Positions 19,738 to 29,016 of a stretch of DNA of 64,000 bases are shown one piece after another (position 1 is the stretch's first letter; every line of letters starts with the position of its first letter). Origin of the DNA: Candidatus Acidulidesulfobacter diazotrophicus. Lineage in GTDB: Bacteria; SZUA-79; Acidulodesulfobacterales; Acidulodesulfobacteraceae. The stretch is taken from positions 186,001 to 250,000 of the forward strand of contig SGBB01000001.1 of the NCBI GenBank assembly GCA_004195025.1, in the 5' to 3' direction. A model generated the notes under the pieces. That model was given only the letters and a program-made list of their open reading frames with translations, had not been told where the DNA came from and searched no databases. Made by a program: the position numbers and the translations under genes.

Positions 19738-20039
19738 TATATATTTGCATGCATATTATAATTTTGTAAGATTGCTAAGATTACATAATATGTTTATATT
19801 TATTATTTATTATTTTGACAATATAAAAATACATTGCAAAAAATAATAAAATTAAAACAATAAAGATTAAATAGAAATAGGCAAATAATTAATTATATGT
19901 ATTGTTTATAATTATTTATGGCAGGCGCATAAGTGTAATTAGCTGTTTAAATTTATTATGGCAAACAAAAATGTGCATCGTATAAAATAATATTATTTTT
20001 TAGCCAAAAAAATTAATTATTAATGGAGGTTAATTATTT

Positions 20040-21422
20040 ATGGATGCATTACTTCTTGCCAGAATTCAATTTGGGCTAACTGCGTTTTTTCATTTTTTAT
20101 ATCCTCCCTTAAGTATCGGATTAATCACTTTACTTGTTATTACGGAAGGAATTTATGTTTATTCAAAGAATGAAGATTATCTTAGGATTACAAGATTTTT
20201 TGTGAAGATATTTACAATTAATTTTTTAGTTGGAGTTGCAACTGGTATAGTTTTAGAATTTCAATTCGGAACAAACTGGTCTCAATTTTCAGCTTATGTA
20301 GGAACCATATTTGGAGCCCCGCTTGCTATTGAAGGACTCTTTGCTTTTTTTATGGAATCTATTTTTGTAGGCGTTATGCTATTTGGCTGGAACAGATTGT
20401 CGCCTAAAGCGCACTGGGTTGTAACTATACTTACCGCATTAGGGGCTGTTCTTTCAGGTTTTTGGATTATAGTTGCAAATTCATGGATGCAATCTCCTGC
20501 CGGTTATAAAATTGTAAATGGAAAACCTGTAATGACAAACTTCCTGCATGTTGTTTTTAATCCATATTTTCTCGCGGAATTTACCCATACTATTATGGGA
20601 TCATGGGAATACGGCGCATTCTTTATGGCAGGAGTAGCTTCATGGTTTTTACTTAAAAATAATAAAGATATGGTTATGAGAAAAGCATTAAAAGTTGCAA
20701 TAATTGCAGGGATATTCATTTCTGTTACTCAAATTATTTTAGGAGATATAAGCGCTAGGGAAGTTGTTAAATATCAGCCGACAAAACTTGCCATGATGGA
20801 AGCCTTATGGAAAACCCAAAAAAATGCGCCTGAACTTTTATTTGCTATACCGAATCAGGCAAAACAAATAAACAATTTTGCAATTAAAATTCCTTATCTT
20901 TTAAGTTTGTTGGCTACAGGAAATCCATTTAGTAAAGTTATGGGGCTTGACAGCTCAATAAAATATATTGCTCATAAAGATCATATCACAAATTTAAAGC
21001 CGTCAATGTCAATGTTTCCTGTTGCTGCGGTTTATGCCACATTTCATATAATGATGTATATAGGATTTTATTTGGCGGGGGTTATGCTGCTTGCTATAAT
21101 ATTATACTGGAAAGATAAATTGTATGATAATAAGCTTTTTCTAAAATTACTATGGTATTCAACTTTTTTACCGCTTTTAGCATTAGAGCTTGGATGGTGC
21201 ACTACGGAGATAGGCAGACAGCCGTTTACGGTTTACGGATTATTGGAAACCCAAAATTCTGTTTCTCCAAATGTGTCGGTTTTTGAAGTCGGGTTATCAT
21301 TAGTAATGTTTATAACAATTTATCTAATACTGCTTTCTTTTGCTTTATTTTTGTTTAAAAAAGAACTTAAAGAAAGAGCGGAAGGTAAAGACGAACTTAA
21401 TGCTAAACCAAAAGAGGTATAA
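20040..21422 (+). CDS. cydA: Cytochrome bd ubiquinol oxidase subunit I
   Basis: This is the quinol-oxidising, haem-bearing subunit of the bd terminal oxidase in the inner membrane, which is efficient at low oxygen. It is polytopic with about nine membrane helices. The N-terminus has the haem-ligand motif ARIQFGLTAFFHFLYPP. The middle has the GxWExG-like GSWEYGAFFMAG, and the C-terminal part has GRQPFTVYGLLET (usually GRQPW). The length of 460 residues fits the short-Q-loop type. GGAGG precedes the ATG. cydB starts two bases after the stop. Confidence 0.95.
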   Translation: MDALLLARIQFGLTAFFHFLYPPLSIGLITLLVITEGIYVYSKNEDYLRITRFFVKIFTINFLVGVATGIVLEFQFGTNWSQFSAYVGTIFGAPLAIEGLFAFFMESIFVGVMLFGWNRLSPKAHWVVTILTALGAVLSGFWIIVANSWMQSPAGYKIVNGKPVMTNFLHVVFNPYFLAEFTHTIMGSWEYGAFFMAGVASWFLLKNNKDMVMRKALKVAIIAGIFISVTQIILGDISAREVVKYQPTKLAMMEALWKTQKNAPELLFAIPNQAKQINNFAIKIPYLLSLLATGNPFSKVMGLDSSIKYIAHKDHITNLKPSMSMFPVAAVYATFHIMMYIGFYLAGVMLLAIILYWKDKLYDNKLFLKLLWYSTFLPLLALELGWCTTEIGRQPFTVYGLLETQNSVSPNVSVFEVGLSLVMFITIYLILLSFALFLFKKELKERAEGKDELNAKPKEV

Positions 21423-21424
21423 TT

Positions 21425-22450
21425 ATGAGTCTTCAATTTTTACAAATACTATGGTTTATACTAATTGCGGTTATAATTTTAGGTTGGTCTGTTATGGATG
21501 GGTTTGATTACGGTGTAGGCAGCCTCCTGACATTCGTAGCTAAGACCGATACCGAAAAAAAAATTATAATAAATACTATAGGTCCTGTCTGGGAAGGAAA
21601 TCAGGTGTGGTTAATTCTTGGAGGAGGCGCTATATTTGCTGCTTTTCCGCAGGTATATGCTTCGGTATTCAGCGGTTTTTATCTTGCAATGATGCTCGTT
21701 GTCTGGCTGATAATATTTAGGGCAGTTTCATTTGAATTTAGAAACAGAGTTGAAAATGCAAGCTGGAAAAAGCGCTGGGATATTGTTATATCAGTAACTG
21801 GTCTCGGAATAGGATTTTTGCTAGGAGTAGCCTTAGCTAATGTATTAAGAGGTGTTCCTTTAAACAAAAATCATATAGATTTTGAATCGCTATTTAGTTT
21901 GTTGAATATTTTTGCTATTGTCGGCGGACTTATTTCTTTATCTATGTTTTTGATGCACGGTTCAACTTATCTTGTTATGAAAACAGAAGGTAAACTTCAG
22001 CATAGAGCAAGGAATTACGGAACAAAATTCGCCTATGCATTTATTATATTTACAGTTATTTTTCTGTTGATTTCTCCAATATTTGCGCATAGATTACTTA
22101 ATAATAGTTTAGGTATTTTAGGAGACTTTGTACCTGGTGTGATGATAATCGGAGCTATAGGAGTAATATTAGCTATGAAATCAAACAGCGATATAAAACC
22201 TTTTATGATGTCTGTTTTAAGCATAATCGGTACGGTGGCGAGCGTTGCGGTAGGTTTATTTCCGGATATGCTTCCTTCAACTATTAATCCAAAGTATAGC
22301 CTGACATTGTTTAATTCATCGTCAAATGAACTTACGTTAATAGTAATGCTTATAGCTATATTGATCGGTTTGCCTTTAGTTGTAATATATGCAGCTTATG
22401 CATATAAAAAATTCGGATTGAAAGTAAAGTTGGATGATGACAGTTATTAA
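21425..22450 (+). CDS. cydB: Cytochrome bd ubiquinol oxidase subunit II
   Basis: This is the partner of CydA, an integral membrane protein of 341 residues with about nine helices. The N-terminus shows the family pattern LGWSVMDGFDYGVGSLL followed by GPVWEGNQVWLILGGGAIFAAFPQVYA. It forms an operon with cydA. No cydX-like ORF or cydDC genes are visible next to it. A bidirectional terminator follows about 150 bases downstream. Confidence 0.95.
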   Translation: MSLQFLQILWFILIAVIILGWSVMDGFDYGVGSLLTFVAKTDTEKKIIINTIGPVWEGNQVWLILGGGAIFAAFPQVYASVFSGFYLAMMLVVWLIIFRAVSFEFRNRVENASWKKRWDIVISVTGLGIGFLLGVALANVLRGVPLNKNHIDFESLFSLLNIFAIVGGLISLSMFLMHGSTYLVMKTEGKLQHRARNYGTKFAYAFIIFTVIFLLISPIFAHRLLNNSLGILGDFVPGVMIIGAIGVILAMKSNSDIKPFMMSVLSIIGTVASVAVGLFPDMLPSTINPKYSLTLFNSSSNELTLIVMLIAILIGLPLVVIYAAYAYKKFGLKVKLDDDSY

Positions 22451-22598
22451 TAATATAATTATATTATTAATATACAATATAAGCATAATAGAAGATGTTA
22501 ATAAATTAATTTTGATATTAAATTATTAACATCAAATAAAACTACACAATATAATAGAACTATAAAAAAATAAAACCACAAAAATATAAAAAATATAA

Positions 22599-22653
22599 AA
22601 AAACCATGTATGTATGCATAATACGTATAACTATGCATACATACATGGTTTTT
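22599..22653. terminator. Bidirectional terminator between cydB and 22870 gene
   Basis: A perfect 22-base-pair inverted repeat (22599-22620 and 22632-22653) has an A-run on its left edge and a T-run on its right edge. It can terminate both the plus-strand cydAB operon and the convergent minus-strand gene at 22870. The rest of the gap is AT-rich with nothing else seen. Confidence 0.75.
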
Positions 22654-22869
22654 AAAGTTTTATGCACTGCTAATTAGACTAAAATTTGCTATTTTTTATT
22701 AAGCAGGCAAAAGAACATTTTAAAATTCACTTTTAAACTAATAAATTAAATTTTAACAGTAAGTAAAATTAATAAAAAAATTAAAAACTAACCTGGAAAT
22801 TTAATATATTTAATATTATTTATCAATTTTGAATTAATTTAATATAATTAATATAAAGTATTAATTATA

Positions 22870-23130
22870 TTATTGACCTTCGTCTTCAAAATCGTCCAGA
22901 TCCTCCCCTTTATTCTTTTTTGACTGCCTTGACTTAGTCTTTTCAACCCTGTTGTCTATTCTCTTAATGACCCCGTTAAATAATCCTTCAACAGCATAAA
23001 TTACCTCTTTATTGGCGTTGCCTATATGTTCCACGACATCAGCAGGAATTCTGTCATAAAATGCATTAACAATTCTATGCCTAAAATCGGATCTTTTTTC
23101 CCTGAATGATTTTTCATCTTTTAACAACAT
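22870..23130 (-). CDS. Hypothetical 86-residue charged protein
   Basis: I do not recognise this family. It is highly charged: an N-terminal half rich in Arg and Glu (EKRSDFRHRIVNAFYDRIPADVVEHI), then a predicted helix with a NANKEVIYAVEGLFNGVI segment, then a basic KSRQSKK stretch and an acidic tail (EDLDDFEDEGQ). There is no signal peptide or membrane helix. A strong GGAGGTG ribosome site lies eight bases before the ATG, so it is probably a real and well-translated gene. It might be a nucleoid- or membrane-peripheral accessory protein, but this is a guess. Confidence 0.7.
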   Translation of the reverse strand: MLLKDEKSFREKRSDFRHRIVNAFYDRIPADVVEHIGNANKEVIYAVEGLFNGVIKRIDNRVEKTKSRQSKKNKGEDLDDFEDEGQ

Positions 23131-23465
23131 AATTAAACACCTCCAAATTAATTATTGCAAATAAATTAAAATGTAATTAATTATTTATATATGAAAATTT
23201 ATATTAAATAGTAAAACATATATAAATAAAAACATTTATTAATATTAAAGAAATTGTAAAGCAAATAAAATTTTCATTAAATAACCTATTTAAATAACTG
23301 CTAAAATTAAATAACTGCTAAATAAAAAATAAATTAACCCAAAATAAATTTAACCGTAATTAGTTTTTTAGATATTAAGCCGATGCATCCTTTATTTATT
23401 ATTATATACCAAATCCTAAAAAAAAACAATTTATTGCCATAACCATCCCCGGCTAACCCCAGTTA

Positions 23466-23490
23466 AAACCGCGGCTAAAGCCGGCGGTTT
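23466..23490. repeat. GC-rich hairpin downstream of the IclR gene
   Basis: The sequence AAACCGCGGC-TAAA-GCCGGCGGTTT folds into a nearly perfect GC-rich stem in an otherwise AT-rich gap (23131-23590). It could terminate the minus-strand IclR gene, though the U-run is poor. About 60 bases to its right, 23549-23567 carries a single copy of the terminal sequence CCAAAATTGCCGATAGAAA, which also bounds the element at 61096-61333. Confidence 0.5.
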
Positions 23491-23590
23491 GCAAATATTT
23501 TAACTAGCGTTGCGCAGGGTTTTTTAACTCAATTCCATTCGTGAAAATCCAAAATTGCCGATAGAAATTATTAAAAATTCCCTGCAAAGT

Positions 23591-24448
23591 CTAATCATTT
23601 TTGTTGTCTTCAATTTTCTTTTTAATTTCATATCCAAGTTTGGCAGATATAGTTTTGCCTGCTTCAATGGTCATCGGAATAATTACATTATTTAACAGTT
23701 CTTTAGTAGTTCTTATCAGAGGCGCTGAAACAGATATTCCTCCAATAATGTGATCCGTATAATCTCTTAAGGGAACGCCGATGCAAATAATGCCGTTGTC
23801 TAATTCTTCGTTGTCTATGGCATAGCCTTGCTTTTTAACCCTTTCTAATTCTTCATATAATTTATTTTTATCTATTATAGTGTTTTTGGTATAAGGCTTT
23901 AGTTCCGCAGGCAATAATTTTTCGATAGCATCTTTAGACTCAAATGCTGCCTGACATTTACCTATGGCTGTTGCATATATAGGGAGCATATTGCCTACCC
24001 TGGAAGCAACTTTTAACACTTGATCCGCCTCAATTATATCTAAATATATAACATTTTTTTCTCTTATTACTCCCACGTACGCGGATTCTTTTACTTTATT
24101 GACGAGCTCTTTTAACACCGGTTCCGCAATACTTAGGAGTCTTAGATGATGAATAAAAGATTGTCCCAATTCTAGACTTTTTAAACCAAGCCTATAGTTT
24201 TCGGTAAAAGAATCTTGTTCTATATATCCTGTATATTCTAAAGTTGCAAGAAGCCTGAATATTTTATTTTTATGGAGTTTCAGTATTTTGCTCAATTCGC
24301 TGACCCCTAATTCTGATCTGTCGCCTTTAAAGGCTTCAAGGAGTTCAAATGCATTTAAAACTGTTTTGATAATATAGTTGGTCTTGTCTTTTTTTCCCTT
24401 ATGGATTGTTTCTTTAAGTTTTTTAGTATCTTTTACAGATGTAACCAT
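23591..24448 (-). CDS. IclR-family transcriptional regulator
   Basis: An N-terminal winged helix-turn-helix (about residues 25-95, with LGVSELSKILKLHKNKIFRLLATLEYTGYI) is followed by the IclR effector domain. That domain shows the motifs GNMLPIYATAIGKCQAAF and RKQGYAIDNEELDNGIICIGVPLRD, then GGISVSAP near the end. The length of 285 residues is slightly above the family norm because of a basic N-terminal extension. It stands alone. Its target is not evident from the neighbours. Confidence 0.9.
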   Translation of the reverse strand: MVTSVKDTKKLKETIHKGKKDKTNYIIKTVLNAFELLEAFKGDRSELGVSELSKILKLHKNKIFRLLATLEYTGYIEQDSFTENYRLGLKSLELGQSFIHHLRLLSIAEPVLKELVNKVKESAYVGVIREKNVIYLDIIEADQVLKVASRVGNMLPIYATAIGKCQAAFESKDAIEKLLPAELKPYTKNTIIDKNKLYEELERVKKQGYAIDNEELDNGIICIGVPLRDYTDHIIGGISVSAPLIRTTKELLNNVIIPMTIEAGKTISAKLGYEIKKKIEDNKND

Positions 24449-24817
24449 TTTATCTTTATCCTCTTGTGATTTATCAATTAAATTAGTTAAATAATTTTAA
24501 GCAATTTATAAAAAGCTAAAATATATATTGTATAAATTATAATTTATACAATATATATAAGTATAAGACAAATTTTTAAAAATAATACTTGTTATATCTT
24601 ATTACAAAAAATAAAATTATCAATGCTATTATAATATAATTTAAATTAAAATTTAACAAAAAAATATAAAAGAGTTATAATTTAAGTATAAAGAGAAAGA
24701 GTTACAATTTAAAAATAAAATAAGTTTAAAATAAGTTTAAAATAAGTTTAATAGATATATAAATATTATAATATTATTAAAATAAGAGTTTAGAATTGCT
24801 AATGAGAATCTATATTA

Positions 24818-24970
24818 ACTTAACTTCACCATAATTATCGGCAGCATGTTGATATTACTATATTTATGGGACAATAAAAATATATATTGGAACTACAAAA
24901 AAAAATAAAATGCAACAATATCAATAAGTTATAATTTTATAATAATAAAAGCGGTGAAGTTGGGTTAAGT
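24818..24970. mobile_element. MITE-like element, copy A
   Basis: This 153-base non-coding element is bounded by inverted ends: ACTTAACTTCACC on the left and GGTGAAGTTGGGTTAAGT on the right. Its interior is clearly related along its length to the element at 46017-46171 (shared blocks CCATAATTA, TTGATATT, TATTTATGGG, ACTACAAAA, GTTATAATTTTA). No transposase is encoded. The remainder of the gap (24449-25023) is featureless AT-rich sequence. Confidence 0.75.
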
Positions 24971-25023
24971 AATATAAATAATTATTAAATTTTTTAAATA
25001 ATATACAAATCAATAAATAAATC

Positions 25024-26061
25024 ATGGAAAATAATTTTAAAGAAATAAGTCTATTTAAAAAAGAACCCGACTATACTCAATGTTTAATATGCGCCCATAG
25101 ATGCAAAATCAAAGAAAATAGACTTGGGGTATGCAAAACCATAACAAATAAAGAAGGAAAACTATATACTATAAATTATGGAATAATTGTTGCAGAAAGT
25201 TTGGATCCTATAGAAAAAAAGCCCCTTTTCCATTTTTTACCGGGGAGTTCTTCTTATTCTATTGCTTCGCCCGGATGCAACTTTAGATGCCTCGGATGTC
25301 AAAATGCTGATATTTCGCAAACATACAGAGACGAGAATTATGAAGAATTTTTGAGCTATTTTAATAACATAAAAAGAACTATGCCAGAAGAAATTGTCAA
25401 AAAAGCTTTAAAATCCGGCGCTTCTTCTATTTCTTACACATATACCGATCCCGCAGTATTTTTTGACTACAGTTTGGAAACCATGCGTCTTGCTCATAAA
25501 TCAGGATTAAAAAATATTTTTGTAACAAACGGATATTATACGCATGAATCTGCGGAAGCTGCAAAAGATTTGTTGGACGCCGCTAATATTGATATTAAAT
25601 TTTTCAAAGATGAAAATTATAGAAGAGTATGCGGAGGCACGTTAAAACCTGTCTTAGAATCTATAAAAGAATTTTATTCATTGGGAGTTCATATAGAATT
25701 AACGACATTATTAATTGACGATTATAATAATAATGATGAAGAGATTAAATCAATAACCGATTTTATTTATTCTGTTAACTCTGATATCCCGTGGCACATC
25801 TCTAGATTTTTCCCGTTATATAAAATGAAAGACGGACATATAACAAATGAAAAAAGTTTGGCTAATGCCTATAATATCGGCAAAAAAGCAGGATTAAATT
25901 ATATCTATATAGGTAATTTGATTTCCGAAAAATTTGAAAATACATATTGTCCGTCATGTAAAAAACTGTTGATTGAAAGACGAGGCTATAATATAATTGA
26001 AAACAATATTATTGAAAGTAAATGTAAATTTTGCGGTTTTAAAATTTTCGGAGTATTTTAA
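25024..26061 (+). CDS. amrS: AmmeMemoRadiSam-system radical SAM protein
   Basis: This belongs to the radical SAM branch formerly annotated as pyruvate-formate-lyase-activating-like. The N-terminus has a cysteine set (CLICAHRCKIKENRLGVC) and the PIEKKPLFHFLPGS motif. The radical SAM cluster motif is GCNFRCLGCQN. The typical VKKALKSGASSISYTYTDPAVF follows. A C-terminal zinc-ribbon-like pair (CPSCKK ... CKFCG) completes it. The usual partners AmmeMemo-A and -B are not adjacent. Its substrate is unknown. The length of 345 residues fits. Confidence 0.85.
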   Translation: MENNFKEISLFKKEPDYTQCLICAHRCKIKENRLGVCKTITNKEGKLYTINYGIIVAESLDPIEKKPLFHFLPGSSSYSIASPGCNFRCLGCQNADISQTYRDENYEEFLSYFNNIKRTMPEEIVKKALKSGASSISYTYTDPAVFFDYSLETMRLAHKSGLKNIFVTNGYYTHESAEAAKDLLDAANIDIKFFKDENYRRVCGGTLKPVLESIKEFYSLGVHIELTTLLIDDYNNNDEEIKSITDFIYSVNSDIPWHISRFFPLYKMKDGHITNEKSLANAYNIGKKAGLNYIYIGNLISEKFENTYCPSCKKLLIERRGYNIIENNIIESKCKFCGFKIFGVF

Positions 26062-26086
26062 TAATTAGATATTATAAATATAAAAA

Positions 26087-26521
26087 ATGGACAATAAGAA
26101 TAATAAAGTATGGAAAATAGATACCTTGTCATTTTCTGGATTATTAAAATGGGAACAGATTGATTTGCTGGTTGAAAAAGTAAAAAATTCAAATGAAAAA
26201 TGGTATTATAACTATACGCAGATTGACAACCCTACAACGGAAATGACTGCTGAAGAAGCCGGCAATTTTTTAAATGAACGCTCTTCTGAAATTAAAGAGC
26301 TGGATAAAATTTGCGGATGGTTTTATGTTTATACCATGGATAATCCTGAAATAATTAAAATATACCATCCGAGGATGTCAGGAGGCAGCAGCTGTTCTAT
26401 TATAACCCCTCCGCCATGGATTATTGTTTCGATTGAAAAACCTGAAGAAATAGCGAATATTGAAAGTTATAAACCTGTTATAAAAAAAAGCAAAAAAGGA
26501 ATTTTTAGATATTTTAGCTAA
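26087..26521 (+). CDS. Hypothetical 144-residue protein
   Basis: I do not recognise the family. It is soluble, mixed alpha/beta, rich in Trp and Tyr. A KWYYNYTQID segment, a region resembling GWFYVYTMDNPEIIKIYHP and a conspicuous Gly-Ser/Cys/Pro run (MSGGSSCSIITPPPW) are visible. It follows the radical SAM gene by 25 bases and could be co-transcribed. It is the last gene before the tRNA-Gln island. Confidence 0.6.
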   Translation: MDNKNNKVWKIDTLSFSGLLKWEQIDLLVEKVKNSNEKWYYNYTQIDNPTTEMTAEEAGNFLNERSSEIKELDKICGWFYVYTMDNPEIIKIYHPRMSGGSSCSIITPPPWIIVSIEKPEEIANIESYKPVIKKSKKGIFRYFS

Positions 26522-26681
26522 TTAAATTATCAAATAATTGCCGTAAAGCCCCTTATTTTATTTATAGTAATGAAAATATAAGGCAGCGGTTTTAGGTTTT
26601 ATTAGTTAAATTAATGGTTGCGCAATATTGTCGTATGTTATATAATTGCACAATCTAACTATTAATTAATATATATACAAT

Positions 26682-26755
26682 TGGGGGATCGTCTAGCGGC
26701 AGGACCTGGGACTCTGACTCCCATTACGGAGGTTCGAATCCTTCTCCCCCAGCCA
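26682..26755 (+). tRNA. tRNA-Gln (anticodon CUG)
   Basis: The cloverleaf is complete: acceptor TGGGGGA/TCCCCCA, anticodon stem TGGGA/TCCCA with loop CTCTGAC (anticodon CTG), T loop GGTTCGAATCC, discriminator G and encoded CCA at 26753-26755. It is the left-hand insertion site of the island. Its 3' part plus 35 downstream bases recurs at 45824-45904. Confidence 0.95.
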
Positions 26756-26790
26756 TTCAAAAACCGCAGTAAAAAAGCCGTTCCGGCGAT
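26709..26790. repeat. Left attachment-site repeat (attL-like)
   Basis: These 82 bases run from the anticodon stem of tRNA-Gln to 35 bases past CCA. They recur almost unchanged at 45824-45904, and a 34-base part recurs at 47653-47686. A tRNA 3' end duplicated at the far end of an accessory block is the footprint of site-specific integration. Confidence 0.85.
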
Positions 26791-26855
26791 TTTCCTCTTG
26801 ATAACGAATGCTAATTTGATAAAATTAAACAAATATATAAAAAATATTGATAAAA

Positions 26856-27886
26856 ATGAAAAAATTGCTGCAATACCTAAAAGAAAAACTATGGTTTCCC
26901 GAGCTTAAACTTGGACTGGCTATCGCTTTAAACCTCGTTATTATCGGGTTGATTTCCATTTACATAGATGAAGTTTGTAAATCTCCCTTTAAACCAATCA
27001 TATTGCTTTTTATTTTTATTTCCATAATTCTCCTCTATATTTCTTTAATCTGGACAAATTATGAGAGAAAACGGTTTTCTTTAATAACTGTCCCGCACGA
27101 GAGGCAATGTGAAGAAGGGTCTTTTAGGGCATTAATTGTCGCATTATCTAAGAATAGTATCACCGATGTTATAGTTGAATCGGCATCCGATGGGGACAAT
27201 CAGGCTGGAATAAAAAACTTTTTATATATACAGATAAAGATAAAGACGGTGAAAGGGATAATACGTCACCCTTCGGAACTTTCGATATCTTTGATAAATT
27301 AGAAGTTGATAAAAATTTTAAAAAAATATTCTCGAATCAACCTTTTAAGAACTGGGAAATGCCGCTCAGGTCTATTATTAGAAATATCAAAAAGCCGGAC
27401 TCTAAAAAAGGATTAAAACAGCTCTGGATCGTCGGGTCAAAAGATTCATTTAATCAGATAAAAGATTTCATAAAATTAGTATATTCTTTCTTTGAAGACA
27501 GTTTTGATATTTATGTTTATAATTCTAACAAAAATGAATTAGAAGATTACTTAATAGATAAAAACTATATACTGGAAATTATTAATCCGAAAGAGGTAAA
27601 CTCTAATACGCCAGATAACGATAAGCTTTCCACCTCGAATATGGAATATTGCGCTGTCGATTATAATAATTTCTCGGATGCTTACAGATTTTATGAAAAT
27701 ATAATAAAGAAAGTTGCGGAACAAGGTGAAATTAAAGACCATGAGATTGCCATCGACGTAACTTCCGGAAATAAAATCATTGCAATCGCCGGAGCAGTTG
27801 CAACCCTCAAATATAAAACCCGCATTATTTACCTGCATAATAATAATCAGGTAATTAATCTAATTAAAAGAATGTTCAATGAATGA
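26856..27886 (+). pseudogene. Membrane CARF effector read in two frames
   Basis: The first frame encodes two membrane helices (about residues 17-39 and 47-66) and then the start of a CARF domain (FRALIVALSKN). The second frame is open from 27179 and continues it. It reads LFIYTDKDKDGERDN, NWEMPLR, LWIVGSKDSF and the CARF signature IAIDVTSGNKIIAIAGA, and stops at 27886. The frames meet at ATA AAA AAC (27210-27218), a heptamer A AAA AAC positioned for a -1 shift. Such a shift joins the frames cleanly (GIKK then LFIYTD). Either this is programmed frameshifting or a single-base indel has broken the gene. The family would be a cyclic-oligoadenylate-gated membrane protein of type III CRISPR systems. 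I classify it as a pseudogene provisionally. Confidence 0.65.
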
Positions 27887-27899
27887 TTAATAATACAAT

Positions 27900-27923
27900 A
27901 CGGAAGTTTAGCCCGTTTTTTTT
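27900..27923 (+). terminator. Weak terminator candidate after the CARF gene
   Basis: A short stem ACGG/CCGT with a loop is followed directly by a run of eight T residues, 14 bases after the CARF stop codon. The stem is short, so confidence is low. Confidence 0.35.
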
Positions 27924-28044
27924 AAGGGATTCTTTTTATTTTCCCATTTCTATGTTCATATCATGCAGCAATATTTAGATCAAAATTTCGGACGGTTTTT
28001 TGTCATCGCAATTGTTTGGTTCTTCCGTGGAAGCATCTTCCTTA

Positions 28045-28797
28045 TTAGAGGTTATTCTTTTTTGCGTTTAATAAGTTTTGTTCGATATAATAATCGGTAA
28101 AAAAACCGATAAGTTTTTTATAATCGCCGGTATTGTAAAAATCAATCATGATTTCGTTGAATATTTGTTTGTCTCTACTTTTAATATTAAAGATAAAATA
28201 TCCATTTGAAAGCAAAATGCCGTTTGCCATAAGTCTTGCCGTCCGCTTGTTTCCGTCCCAGAAAAACTGGCTGCGGCATAGAAAGCCAAAAAGGGCTATT
28301 GCTTTTATAACGGGATGCGCTATATCGTCAATTAACGCACATCCGTCCGAAAATATACCGTCGAGCTTTTCGGCTTCTGGGGGCAAATAATCCGTTCCGC
28401 CTATTTTTATATTGCCTGTCCTGAATTCCCCCCATGAGAGCGATTCTTCGAAAGAAACAAAGCTGTTTAATTTACAAATGGTTTCTTTATTAAGTTTAAA
28501 TTCATTGTTTTTAACTATGCTTAATAAATACTCTACAGATTTATTCTGATTTAATACCTGTAATTCGTCGCTTATCTTATGCCCGCCTACCGTTACCCCC
28601 TCCAACAGCGTTTCAACTTCAGGATAAGTCATAGGATTCCCTTCTAAGTAAACTACGTTGTAAATATATTCCGTCTTTTCTTTTTTGGCCAGAAAAAAAG
28701 ACAAATCTTTATCCGGATTAAAATATTTATCAATCTTTTGTTCGTAAAGCGACAAGTCATTTATATTTAAAGATGTAATATCTGAAATATTTTCCAT
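28045..28797 (-). CDS. Fic-family protein with altered active-site motif
   Basis: Fic proteins usually transfer AMP or another phospho-group to a target protein. The Fic core is at about residues 100-240. The motif reads QFFWDGNKRTAR at 177-188, so the usual catalytic His of HPFxDGN is Gln. The rest of the motif and the following helix are intact. An N-terminal YLEGNPMTYPEV segment (about residues 50-61) resembles the inhibitory-helix region of class II Fic proteins but lacks the normal Ser/Thr. It stands alone between the CARF gene and the CRISPR array. It may have changed chemistry or act as a regulator. Confidence 0.85.
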   Translation of the reverse strand: MENISDITSLNINDLSLYEQKIDKYFNPDKDLSFFLAKKEKTEYIYNVVYLEGNPMTYPEVETLLEGVTVGGHKISDELQVLNQNKSVEYLLSIVKNNEFKLNKETICKLNSFVSFEESLSWGEFRTGNIKIGGTDYLPPEAEKLDGIFSDGCALIDDIAHPVIKAIALFGFLCRSQFFWDGNKRTARLMANGILLSNGYFIFNIKSRDKQIFNEIMIDFYNTGDYKKLIGFFTDYYIEQNLLNAKKNNL

Positions 28798-29016
28798 GTT
28801 TCATAATCCATTTTAATATTTATAAGTTTACCTTATTTTACCACATCTTTTGCAGTTTTTTTATAACTTTTTCTTATTTTACTTTTAATGTCCGATTTGT
28901 TCGTAAGCCTTGCGTGGAATTGCAACATTTTTTTATACTCTAAGTTAAGGATACTTTATTTTATTTCTTTCTTTATTTTTTATTTTATAATTTACCTTTT
29001 ATGAATTGCCGAATAA

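Noticed and set aside
26681-26908. Plus-strand 75-codon ORF across the tRNA
   Set aside because: It is only the tRNA-Gln gene and its flank read as protein.
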